A stretch of DNA of 64,000 nucleotides, taken from positions 620,001-684,000 of the forward strand of contig OZ257127.1 of assembly GCA_965278965.1 (NCBI GenBank). The letters are read 5' to 3'. The notes below the pieces were generated by a model, which saw only the letters and a list, made by a program, of their open reading frames with translations, did not search any database and was not told the origin of the DNA. Made by a program: the position numbers and the translations under genes. Shown piece by piece: positions 50,919 through 58,360 of the stretch. Positions within the stretch are counted from its first letter, which is position 1; the number at the start of each line of letters is the position of its first letter. The stretch comes from UBA10649 sp965278965 (GTDB taxonomy: Bacteria; Actinomycetota; Actinomycetes; S36-B12).

Positions 50919-51578
50919 GTGACCTACCTGTTGCGTACCTCCGGCTGGCTCTCGCGCAGTGTCATGCTCTGCTGCGCCGCTGTCGGCATCAGCCTCACGA
51001 CACTCTCCGCGGCGCCCGCCGCGTCAGCAGCCGACCTGGGGAATGTGACCTACTTCTGCGCCGGCGAGGGCACGGTCGCGACGTCGTCGATGAGTGGATA
51101 CGTGGGCGACACGTTCACGATCACCCCGGATCCCACGGGCAGCGACTGCCCCTTGACGAGCAGCACGCCGGGCGTCGTGACGTGGTTGGTCACGAACGAT
51201 GGAACGACGACGCCGGATGAGGGCGCGGTGTGGAACGTCGGGCACGCGATCGTCACGTTCGCCAACGTCGGGACGACGACGTTCTCGATCGGCATTCAGT
51301 GGGTACCTCAGCAGCTTGAGATCAGCGTGACGGTGCTCGCCAGCCCGGGGACGGGCGGTCCCGGCGGCGACGCTCCTGCCGATGTCGTCCAGGAGTTCGG
51401 CCTGCCCGCCGCAGGCACCTGCGACGCCGCGGCTGGGCCGGAGCTCGACTGGGCCGGGGTCGGCCGTGGCGGGTGGAGCATCAGTTGGAGCCAATGGCCG
51501 CACGGTGGCACCGGCGGAGCAGTCTGCTCGCGCACGCTGCACTACGACGCGGGCATCGGCGCCTGGACGACTCGTTAG
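50919..51578 (+). CDS. Secreted hypothetical protein, 219 aa
   Basis: Signal peptide with hydrophobic core SVMLCCAAVGISLTTLS and cleavage near AASA-ADL (about residue 38). The mature part looks all-beta and Thr/Gly-rich (VTYFCAGEGTV, GYVGDTFTITPDPTGSDCPL, EISVTVLASPGTGGPGGD). It then has a Trp-rich C-terminus (WSISWSQWPHGGTGGAVCSR) shared in style with other actinobacterial surface proteins. Cysteines could pair. GTG 50919, 33 nt after the previous gene. Function unknown. Confidence 0.65.
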   Translation: MTYLLRTSGWLSRSVMLCCAAVGISLTTLSAAPAASAADLGNVTYFCAGEGTVATSSMSGYVGDTFTITPDPTGSDCPLTSSTPGVVTWLVTNDGTTTPDEGAVWNVGHAIVTFANVGTTTFSIGIQWVPQQLEISVTVLASPGTGGPGGDAPADVVQEFGLPAAGTCDAAAGPELDWAGVGRGGWSISWSQWPHGGTGGAVCSRTLHYDAGIGAWTTR

Positions 51579-51665
51579 CGCTCCCCGCACTACGCACGCG
51601 GACGACCGAACCTCCTGGCCAACCACGACGGATGTCCGGAGGTGGTGTCGCGATGTCTCGTGACG

Positions 51666-52397
51666 CTATGTCGTGGCCGCAGGCTTGCGTGGTGGGCGCT
51701 TCGCGGCCGTGCGGCGCACTCTCGACGACGTCGCGGCAGGTGGTCCCGGGCTCCCCAGGCCGTCGGTATAGGCGCGCATCGCGATAGCGCCGATCTCGTG
51801 TGAGCTCTCATCGATAGGGGTCCGACTGGCGAAGGCGTCGCGGAACGCGAGGATCGTCGCCATCCAGGCGGCGAAGACCGCAGCAGCCTGGATGCGCGGG
51901 ACGAACGAATCCCGAGAGTGGCCGTCACGCTCGCGGAACCCGACCGTGAGCGCGTCCTGCGCCTGAGTCCACCGTTGCATGACATGGCCGGCGACCTCGG
52001 CGTTCCCGCTGCCGATGAACTCGACGATCGGGTGCAGCGCCTCGACCGGGCCGGCGGTGCTGTCGTCGTCCCACCCGGCATCCGTCATCGCCCGAAGAGC
52101 ACGTGCCACCTGTTCGTCCGGACGCTCGCCCACCGGGCGATCCAGCAGCTGGCGGACGAACTCGTCGAGCCACTCGTCGAAGTACGCGAGCAGCACCCCC
52201 GCCTTGGAGCCGAAGCGCAGGTAGACCGTGCGCGGAGCGACGTGCGCCGCTTCAGCAATCTCCTCGATAGACGTCGCGTGGTAGCCCTGCGTCCTGAACA
52301 AGACCTCTGACGCGACCGTGATCTTGCGCCGCGTATTCGCCTTGCGTCGTTCGAAACCGCTGCGCTCATTGGCGCTGTGCGGCTTCTCGACGGCCAT
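51666..52397 (-). CDS. TetR-family transcriptional regulator
   Basis: A 243-residue repressor: N-terminal helix-turn-helix (TSIEEIAEAAHVAPRTVYLR, then FGSKAGVLLAYF) and a helical ligand domain. The C-terminus is basic (VRRTAAKRPPRKPAATT), unusual for the family, and could add DNA affinity. On the minus strand TAGAGT (52404-52409) lies 6 nt before ATG 52397, choosing this codon over GTG 52403. No transporter or enzyme adjoins it, so the target is unknown. Confidence 0.88.
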   Translation of the reverse strand: MAVEKPHSANERSGFERRKANTRRKITVASEVLFRTQGYHATSIEEIAEAAHVAPRTVYLRFGSKAGVLLAYFDEWLDEFVRQLLDRPVGERPDEQVARALRAMTDAGWDDDSTAGPVEALHPIVEFIGSGNAEVAGHVMQRWTQAQDALTVGFRERDGHSRDSFVPRIQAAAVFAAWMATILAFRDAFASRTPIDESSHEIGAIAMRAYTDGLGSPGPPAATSSRVRRTAAKRPPRKPAATT

Positions 52398-52518
52398 CGA
52401 CACACTCTAGTTGTGCGGTGCGGCAGCGCTCGTCCGTCGAGTTCGGCGCAGTTGTCGCCGGAGACTCGACGTGCCGATCAGAACTTGCGGCGCGGCCCGG
52501 AGCCGGCGGAACGGTCCG

Positions 52519-53418
52519 TCAGCCCAACGGTCCGATCGTCACGGTCGAGTAGAGCGGAAGAAGGGGCCAGAACTTCTGCTCCGTGATGGACCGGGTGCAT
52601 TTCAGACCCTCCTCAAGACGGATGCAGGTCGCCGCCGACACCGGGATCGGGGAGCCCTGGGTGCCGGAGAACTTGGCGCTCACCAGGACGTAGGCCAGAC
52701 CCCATCGGTCGTCAGGGGTGTGGACCCGGACCCGCCACCGGAAGTTGACGTCCTTGTCGAAACAGGCGCGAGTGGGCTCGACCTCGAACAGGAAGTGACT
52801 CATGGGCTCGGAGCCGACCGTGTCGGTCCAGGACTCCCCGGTACGCGCGATGCACGGACGCTCGTCCTGGAGCGGCGTCCAGTGCACCTCCGTCCCGACC
52901 GGCAGGCTGTATCGGGCGGCCATCTCGACCTTTCCACCGGTCTCGCGCTGGCTCCCGACCGTGCTGCTCTCGCTCAGTCGGTCCGTTCCGGTACCGCCCA
53001 CGAGGGTGTCGGTGCCGGCACCGCCGACGAGATTGTCGTTCCCGCTGCCGCCGAACTGGACGTCGTCGCCGCTGCCACCGGCGAGGACATCGTCACCAGC
53101 AGCGCCGTACAGGACGTCGTCGCCGCCACCGCCGAGGATGGTGTCGTCACCACTGCCGCCGTACAGGACGTCGATGCCGTCGCCGCCGCTCAGGATGTCG
53201 TCGCCATCACCGCCAGCCATGCCGTCGTTGCCCCCGAGGCCACAGATGACGTCGTCCCCTGGTGTTCCGCGCAAGACATCGTTGCCGGCTGTTCCAACGA
53301 TGGAGCACTCAGCCCCACCGACCGTCGCGGCGTGGGCAACGGCCGGGGCCACGAGCGCGGACCCCGTCAGCGCAAGTCCCGCCCCGAGACCGAGCACGAC
53401 CTGGTGACGTCGCTTCAT
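52519..53418 (-). CDS. Secreted RTX-repeat calcium-binding protein
   Basis: A 299-residue secreted protein. The signal peptide is MKRRHQVVLGLGAGLALTGS, cleavage near AHA-ATV. Residues about 45-150 are nonapeptide GGxGxDxxx repeats (VICGLGGNDGMAGGDGDDIL and so on), which fold as a calcium-binding parallel beta roll. The C-terminal 140 residues form a separate domain with Cys (ERPCIARTG, TRACFDKD, AATCIRLE, LKCTRSI) and no recognised fold. GAGGAGCGAC precedes ATG 53418. Export is by the general pathway, unlike type I-secreted RTX toxins. Confidence 0.85.
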   Translation of the reverse strand: MKRRHQVVLGLGAGLALTGSALVAPAVAHAATVGGAECSIVGTAGNDVLRGTPGDDVICGLGGNDGMAGGDGDDILSGGDGIDVLYGGSGDDTILGGGGDDVLYGAAGDDVLAGGSGDDVQFGGSGNDNLVGGAGTDTLVGGTGTDRLSESSTVGSQRETGGKVEMAARYSLPVGTEVHWTPLQDERPCIARTGESWTDTVGSEPMSHFLFEVEPTRACFDKDVNFRWRVRVHTPDDRWGLAYVLVSAKFSGTQGSPIPVSAATCIRLEEGLKCTRSITEQKFWPLLPLYSTVTIGPLG

Positions 53419-53451
53419 TGCTGTCGCTCCTCTGAGTCAAATTGTGCAGTC

Positions 53452-53479
53452 GTTATACTTGCACCTTAGGACGCGGCAA
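53452..53479 (-). promoter_or_regulatory. Sigma-70-type promoter for the RTX gene
   Basis: On the minus strand TTGCCG (53479-53474) and TATAAC (53457-53452) are separated by 16 bp, about 33 bp before the RTX start codon. This is one of the clearest -35/-10 pairs in the window. Confidence 0.55.
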
Positions 53480-53684
53480 GCCAGCAGGCCCGAATTGTTG
53501 GCGGACCTTGGCGCCGTCGGCCAGGAGTCGCCCGGATCTGGTCGCGCCCGAGCCATGCACCGAGGCGAATACGACGCCGCTGCCGGCGCCTGGGTTGCGC
53601 GCTAGCCTTCGGCGCTGGGCGTCTGGCGTCTGGCGCCCTCTCCCCGACCTCGGCGCCGGGGAGCGCGACGGAAGGAGGCCGGCG

Positions 53685-54101
53685 ATGAGCGACGGACCGC
53701 TGAGGATCACGCCGGGGCGGACGATCCAGGTGCCCGCGACGCTGTGCACCGGGCGAGGCTGGGTCGACCACCTCGCGAGCGGCGTTCCGCCCTCGCGGAC
53801 CCGGGTCGTGAAGGCGTACTTCGAGCCGGGGAGCCGCACGGCGTGGCACGTCCACCAGCACGGCCAGATCCTCCACGTCCTCGACGGCAACCTCGTCGTG
53901 CAGGAGCGTGGTCGACAGGCGCAGGTGGTGGCCGTTGGTGGCTCCGTCTCGTGCACGCCGGGGGTGTGGCACTGGCACGGCTCCGACCGGGACCGGACGC
54001 TCGTCATGATCGGGGTCGTTGACCTCGACGACGCCGGGCATGAGGCGCAGTGGGGAGAGCTCGTCTCCGATGAGGAGTATGCCGAAGCCGTCGACCGCTA
54101 G
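53685..54101 (+). CDS. Cupin-domain protein
   Basis: A 138-residue single cupin barrel. Metal-binding motif 1 is seen in WHVHQHGQILHVLDG and motif 2 in GVWHWHGSDRD; YFEPGSRTAWHVH resembles carboxymuconolactone-associated or tetracenomycin-type cupins. GAAGGAGG precedes ATG 53685. The reaction, if any, is unknown. It is convergent with a PQ-loop protein. Confidence 0.85.
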   Translation: MSDGPLRITPGRTIQVPATLCTGRGWVDHLASGVPPSRTRVVKAYFEPGSRTAWHVHQHGQILHVLDGNLVVQERGRQAQVVAVGGSVSCTPGVWHWHGSDRDRTLVMIGVVDLDDAGHEAQWGELVSDEEYAEAVDR

Positions 54102-54117
54102 CGCGCCGCAGCCGCGG

Positions 54118-54777
54118 TCAGGCCCCCGGCAGCAGGGTGGCCCCGCCGTCCGATGAGATCTCCTCGACGGGGGTGTGGTCGAGGCTGTGCTGGCGCCGGA
54201 TGAGCAGCTCGAAGACGATGACCGACACCGCCCCCGACAGGGTCAGGATCGACACGAACAGCAGCAGCCGGTCACCGGTGAACACCGTCTGGACGATCCA
54301 CAGGGCGTTCGCGGCAGCGCGCAGGTAGAACGCGCTGAGCGAGACGTTGCTGTGCCCGTGCGTCCGCCACGTCTGGATCGACTTCACGGTCTGGATCCAG
54401 GTGAGGCCCGTGGCCGCGAAGAACACGACCGCAAGCACCGCCACCGGGGCGACGAGCGCGATAGTGACGAGCACCGCCGACAGCGCGGCGATGCCAGCGA
54501 CGACGAGGGCAAGGTTGCGGCCCCGAGACCGGGCGATCGCCACGAGGACCGCCGTGCTCGTCGCCATGGTCCCGACGTTGGCGACGATGAGTGTCAGGTT
54601 CCCCACGCGGATGCCGTATCCGAGCCACAGGCACAGGAGCCCGTAGAACAAGATCCACATCGGGACGCTGACGCCGGCCGCGCTGCCGGTCCGCCAGATC
54701 TTGGCCGCCTGCGGGATCCCGTTGACGATGACGCACGTGCTGGCGGCGAGGCCGATGAGGAACGGAAGAACGCCCAC
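54118..54777 (-). CDS. PQ-loop (SWEET-like) membrane protein
   Basis: A 219-residue membrane protein with about seven helices and two PQ-loop-like repeats: GIPQAAKIWRTGSAAGVSVP in the first and WIQTVKSIQTWRTHGHSNVS in the second, where Ile-Gln replaces Pro-Gln. The two-repeat arrangement resembles the SWEET/SemiSWEET and lysosomal transporter superfamily, suggesting facilitated passage of a sugar or amino acid. GTG 54777 has GAGGAGGG upstream. Its promoter contains the motif shared with the EamA gene at 55837. Confidence 0.78.
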   Translation of the reverse strand: MGVLPFLIGLAASTCVIVNGIPQAAKIWRTGSAAGVSVPMWILFYGLLCLWLGYGIRVGNLTLIVANVGTMATSTAVLVAIARSRGRNLALVVAGIAALSAVLVTIALVAPVAVLAVVFFAATGLTWIQTVKSIQTWRTHGHSNVSLSAFYLRAAANALWIVQTVFTGDRLLLFVSILTLSGAVSVIVFELLIRRQHSLDHTPVEEISSDGGATLLPGA

Positions 54778-54800
54778 GTCCCTCCTCGGGTCAGCAACCC

Positions 54801-54818
54801 TTAACTAGGTTAGCGGTC
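54801..54818 (-). promoter_or_regulatory. Shared operator-like motif, copy 1
   Basis: TTAACTAGGTTAGCGGTC matches copy 2 at 55869-55886 in 17 of 18 bases. The core TAAC-TAG-GTTA is a perfect inverted repeat and contains, on the minus strand, a possible -10 TAACCT 23 nt or more before GTG 54777. Confidence 0.5.
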
Positions 54819-54877
54819 AGCGGATGTGCTGAGGAGTGAACCCAACGTTCACCGGCGACGGGCGTGCCGGTCGCGGT

Positions 54878-55837
54878 TCACGGCGGTGGCGGCACGACGT
54901 CGTCGGCCTCCAGCGCGCGGTCACCGCGTCGCACCCGACCGGGCGTGCGAATGAGCCCTTGCGCGAGGGCCGCGCCGACGAGGATCACCCCCGCGCCGAC
55001 GATCTCGTTCCACGTGATGACCTCGCCGAGGAACAGCGCTCCCGCTGTGATCGCCACGAGCGGGACGAGATACATGACGGTGCTGGCCGTCGTGACGTCG
55101 GAGATCCTGATCAGCCGGAAGTTCAGGACGAACGCGATCGCGCTGCCGATGAGGCCGAGGTATACGAGCGAGGCCACGGACGAGACCGTGAAAGGGGCGG
55201 ACTGGACGCCGGTGACCACGGCGAACGGCAGGGTCTCAACCGCGGCGAACATGTACATCGCCGTCGTAATCGCGATCGGCGACAGGGTACTTGCGCGCTC
55301 GCCGCCGGCGAGGTGTCGGCGCGCGAACGGGATGGACGAGGAGTAGCTCACGTTCGACGCGAGGACCAGCACGATGCCCAGGAGCGTGGCGGTGCCGAGC
55401 GGGTTCCAGACACCGACGACGACGGCCATGCCGAGGAAGCCGATGAACAGGCCGACCACGCGCGGCACCGTCGGGCGCTCCTCGCGATAGAAGAGCACCA
55501 CGACGAGCAGGGTCGTCAGCGGGACGAGGCTGGTCAGGATCCCGGCGAGCGCCGAGGAGATGTGGATCTGCGCGAAGGCGAGAAGCGACCCTGGGAGGAC
55601 GACGGCCATCGCTGCCATGAGGGCGATCCGCAGCCAGAGACCGCGTGGCGGGAACCGCACCCGTGCCACTGCGCTGATCACGACCATCGTGGCCGCCGCT
55701 ACGACCATCCGCAGGAACACCAGTCCGACCGGGGTGAACGAGCCGAGTGCGCCGCCGATCGCAGAGAACGTGCTCCCCCAGAGGACGGCGATCGCCAGGT
55801 AGGTCGGCAACCAGGTGCGGGCGGGGCTACGAGTCAC
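54878..55837 (-). CDS. EamA-family (DMT) transporter, 10 helices
   Basis: A 319-residue membrane protein with two EamA repeats (LPTYLAIAVLWGSTFSAIGG at the start; LLGIVLVLASNVSYSSSIPF beginning the second half), typical of RhaT/YdcZ-type exporters of amino acids and metabolites. AGGAGGAA precedes GTG 55837. Upstream lies the same motif as before the PQ-loop gene, so the two transporters are likely co-regulated. Substrate unknown. Confidence 0.87.
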   Translation of the reverse strand: MTRSPARTWLPTYLAIAVLWGSTFSAIGGALGSFTPVGLVFLRMVVAAATMVVISAVARVRFPPRGLWLRIALMAAMAVVLPGSLLAFAQIHISSALAGILTSLVPLTTLLVVVLFYREERPTVPRVVGLFIGFLGMAVVVGVWNPLGTATLLGIVLVLASNVSYSSSIPFARRHLAGGERASTLSPIAITTAMYMFAAVETLPFAVVTGVQSAPFTVSSVASLVYLGLIGSAIAFVLNFRLIRISDVTTASTVMYLVPLVAITAGALFLGEVITWNEIVGAGVILVGAALAQGLIRTPGRVRRGDRALEADDVVPPPP

Positions 55838-55868
55838 CCCAGGTTCCTCCTCCGCCGCCCGACAATCT

Positions 55869-55886
55869 TTAACTAGGTTACCGGTC
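55869..55886 (-). promoter_or_regulatory. Shared operator-like motif, copy 2
   Basis: TTAACTAGGTTACCGGTC lies 31 nt before GTG 55837 and differs from copy 1 at one base. See the motif at 54801-54818. Confidence 0.5.
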
Positions 55887-55963
55887 CTGAATCGTCACCG
55901 GAACCCGCCGACGGGCGGCGACGCTACCGACCCACCGCTGGGTACGCTCTCGAGGTACCGCAA

Positions 55964-56037
55964 GGGGCGGTAGCTCAGCTGGTTAGAGCCCCGGACTCAT
56001 AATCTGGTCGTCGTCGGTTCGAGCCCGACCCGCCCCA
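55964..56037 (+). tRNA. tRNA-Met (anticodon CAT)
   Basis: A 74-nt cloverleaf: acceptor GGGGCGG/CCGCCCC with discriminator A at 56037, D arm GCTC/GAGC, anticodon stem CCGGA/TCTGG (one G-T pair) with loop CTCATAA, T arm GTCGG-TTCGAGC-CCGAC. The loop and D arm fit elongator Met; a CAT tRNA with modified C reading ATA (Ile) cannot be excluded by sequence alone. CCA is not encoded. Confidence 0.9.
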
Positions 56038-56051
56038 CACTCGTGCGTGAG

Positions 56052-56483
56052 CTATCCGTCGCCGCGGCGTCGCTTCATCAGGCCGGCGGTGCCGACATCG
56101 TCGTTGAACCCCCATCGGGCGTAGAAGCCGACGAGGTGCGGGCGACACACGAGCTCCAGGCTCTCGACCGTCGAGAGGACGGGGTGGGCGACGAGGAAGT
56201 CCATCAGCCGCGCTCCGACTCCGGTCCCCCGCCACCTGTCTGCAACCATGACGTCGAGGATCAGTGCGACGTACACCCCGTCCGTGAGTACTCGCGCGAA
56301 GCCGACGAGTGCGTCCGACTCCTCGTCGACTGCTGCCACGACAACTGACGAGCCACTCACGGAGGCCATCGCATCCTCGGCAGTGCGTTCCGTCGTCCAC
56401 CATTGCTCAGCGAACAGCTGCATGAGCTCCGCCTCACGGCGCGGTTCCAGCCTGTCCCGCACGATGATGTGCTCGCCGCCCAT
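56052..56483 (-). CDS. GNAT-family N-acetyltransferase
   Basis: A 143-residue acetyltransferase. The acetyl-CoA-binding motif A is ALILDVMVADRWRGTGVGAR with R-x-x-G-x-G, and motif B is FYARWGFNDD near the C-terminus. It begins GGEHIIVRDRLEPRREAELM. ATG 56483 follows GGGAGGG; ATG 56495 would add four residues. The acceptor is unknown. It is convergent with the tRNA, 14 nt from its 3' end. Confidence 0.85.
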   Translation of the reverse strand: MGGEHIIVRDRLEPRREAELMQLFAEQWWTTERTAEDAMASVSGSSVVVAAVDEESDALVGFARVLTDGVYVALILDVMVADRWRGTGVGARLMDFLVAHPVLSTVESLELVCRPHLVGFYARWGFNDDVGTAGLMKRRRGDG

Positions 56484-56589
56484 CAGCCCTCCCATCCCTT
56501 CGTCAAGTGTGCAGCTTGGCCCAGGAAATCCGTCACGAACTGGGGCCCAGCTGCGCAGCCAACAAGACCGGGTCGGTCGCGGTGTTGCG

Positions 56590-56937
56590 CTACAGCCGGT
56601 CGACGAGGTCGCGGCTGAGCCGGACGAAGATCACGAGGCCTGCCCAGAACACCGCTACGCCGAGCAGGAGTAGCCCGCCAACCGCCCATGCCGGCGGTGC
56701 GGCGAGCGCGTACGTAGACGAGCGCAGCGCCTCCAGGTACCACGCGAGGGGATTGGCCGTCACCAGCACCGCGAGACCGTGGTGGACGCCCTCGACCATG
56801 CTCACCGGGTAGTGGACCGGCGTAGCGAAGTAGAGGATCCCCAGTGCCGTCACGACGATCTCTCGGACGCCGCCGGCATGCACGCTCAAGGTGCGGTGCT
56901 GGACACTCAGGGCCGATAGAGAGGCCGAAGTCGCCAA
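56590..56937 (-). pseudogene. ABC-2 type permease, C-terminal remnant
   Basis: The frame encodes about 90 residues resembling only the last part of an ABC-2 permease: VREIVVTALGILYFATPVHY, then SMVEG, NPLAWYLEALRSSTYAL and a final hydrophobic helix GLLLLGVAVFWAGLVIFVRL before LSRDLVDRL. A complete permease has about 260 residues and four further helices, and an ATPase partner; none are present upstream. Residues before VREIV are unrelated. It is therefore read as a truncated remnant at the boundary of the right-hand gene cluster. Confidence 0.6.
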
Positions 56938-57116
56938 GCGCGCGATCGGCGGTCGACACGCTGGTCAATTGACGTCGGCGCGCGGACAGGGCGCCGGAAT
57001 TCGTCAGCGACCAGCAATGCCCGATGCGGCATCGGTGAACCCCCAGAAGGGGACCGAAAGTGGCCTCAAGCCACCTCCGCCAACTTGAACGTCAGCCTTC
57101 TCGAGCCATCGGTGCA

Positions 57117-57150
57117 GGAGGCGCCGCCTCCCTAACCTGTGGAGGCGCCT
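57117..57150 (-). terminator. Hairpin at the end of the lacI-type gene
   Basis: CGCCTCC (57125-57131) can pair with GGAGGCG (57141-57147) around the LacI-type stop codon, and GGAGGCG also occurs at 57117-57123. A GC-rich stem of this kind fits a terminator on the minus strand. The 180 bp between it and the permease remnant show no gene. Confidence 0.45.
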
Positions 57151-58178
57151 TCGAACGGACTGACCGTTGTGAGGCTCTGGCGCGGGCGGTAGGTCGTTGG
57201 CAACGAGACCGCTGTCGGCTCACCTCCGTTGAGCATGTCCTTGAGAATTCTCGTTCCCGAGGTTCCGATCTCAACCGGATCCCTGCACACCGAACTAAGG
57301 GTCGGGGCGACGATGTCGAAGAGCGGCCACTCATCAAGTGCGATGAGGGCGACATCGACACCCGGAACCAGTCCGAGCTGCCGCAACGCCTTCAAGGCCT
57401 CTGCCGTGGACGCGATACCTCCCGTCATGAATGCCGTGGGTGGTTGTGAGCTGGACGCAAGGCGAAGGACTTGCTGCAATGTTGCGTCTGGCGAATCCAT
57501 CGAACCAAGCAGGAGCTCCTCGTTGAACGTCCGGCCCGTGTCTCGGTGCGCAATCTTGACGCCTAGGAGACGCTCGCGGTAAGCACGTCCGTGCGTCGTG
57601 TCGGCCAACAGCCCGATCTTCCGATGACCATGACGAAGGAGGTCCGTGGTCGCGGCATATGTGCCCGAAAAGTGATCACATAGAACTGCTCCCGCCGAAA
57701 GCCCTCCGACATCCCGGTCCAGCAGCACGACGGGCGTCGAGAACGCCGCCAGTGCCCGCTGCGTGGTCGCTGCTACATCCGTCTCAAGGCAAGCGATGAC
57801 TCCGTCGACCCGCCGGCTTCTGAGAACCGAGAGCCCCCGAGATTCCGATGCCGGGTCGCCGTCCGAGTTCACTACGATCATCGAGAACCCAGACGCCCTG
57901 AGCTCCTGCTCACAAGTCCGGGCTATCAGGGCTACGAGCGGGTTCGAGATGTCGCTTACCGCGAAGCCGACCGTCGCGGTCGATACGCCCCGCATCGACT
58001 GGGCACCGGGATGAGGCTGGTAGCCCAATGCGGCAGCTGCGTCCTCCACTCGCTGTCGAAGTCTCGGGGACACGGTCGGATGTCGGGACAGAGCCCGCGA
58101 CACGCTCGACTGCGCTACGCCCGCCCGGTCAGCGACATCCTGCGCTGTCACCCTGCGCGAGGCTGCACCTAGTCCCAT
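57132..58178 (-). CDS. LacI-family transcriptional regulator
   Basis: A 348-residue repressor. The helix-turn-helix is RVTAQDVADRAGVAQSSVSR with hinge helix region HPGAQSMRG. The sugar-binding core follows: TVGFAVSDISNPLVALIART, VDGVIACLETDV, RKIGLLADTTHGRAYRERL and a C-terminal VALIALDEWPLFDIVAPTLS. ATG 58178 puts the HTH within the first 30 residues as usual; ATG 58214 would overlap a GTACGTAC palindrome. It is divergent from the SDR-like gene and probably controls the cluster to its right. Codon use is less GC-rich than in the left part of the window. Confidence 0.92.
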   Translation of the reverse strand: MGLGAASRRVTAQDVADRAGVAQSSVSRALSRHPTVSPRLRQRVEDAAAALGYQPHPGAQSMRGVSTATVGFAVSDISNPLVALIARTCEQELRASGFSMIVVNSDGDPASESRGLSVLRSRRVDGVIACLETDVAATTQRALAAFSTPVVLLDRDVGGLSAGAVLCDHFSGTYAATTDLLRHGHRKIGLLADTTHGRAYRERLLGVKIAHRDTGRTFNEELLLGSMDSPDATLQQVLRLASSSQPPTAFMTGGIASTAEALKALRQLGLVPGVDVALIALDEWPLFDIVAPTLSSVCRDPVEIGTSGTRILKDMLNGGEPTAVSLPTTYRPRQSLTTVSPFEGASTG

Positions 58179-58212
58179 GGCGGACCGAATGCGCCGAGGA
58201 CTCCGGACGTGC

Positions 58213-58229
58213 ATTGGTACGTACTAGTC
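58213..58229. promoter_or_regulatory. GTACGTAC palindrome, candidate LacI-type operator
   Basis: GTACGTAC (58217-58224), with a central CG as in many LacI-family operators, lies 39 bp before the regulator start. The flanks are only partly symmetric, so this is tentative. Confidence 0.35.
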
Positions 58230-58348
58230 GAACGGACCGCCGTACAGCTGGGACAGCGCAGATCGAGCGCTGTCGCAGACGCGCGACCTTCGCGCGACGG
58301 GGCAAGAAGCCGACTCTGGAATCGTAACCAGGAATTCATCGTCGTGAG

Positions 58349-58354
58349 TAGTGT
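58349..58354 (+). promoter_or_regulatory. -10 hexamer TAGTGT for the SDR-like gene
   Basis: TAGTGT lies 6 nt before GTG 58361 with no ribosome site, implying a leaderless transcript. Confidence 0.45.
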
Positions 58355-58360
58355 GTCGAC

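Noticed and set aside
52960..53260. Short periodic repeats as a possible CRISPR array
   Set aside because: They are 27-base periods encoding RTX nonapeptides in a signal-peptide protein.
56483..56968. 161-codon minus-strand frame over the permease remnant
   Set aside because: Arg/Pro-rich shadow; the other frame contains real permease-like helices.
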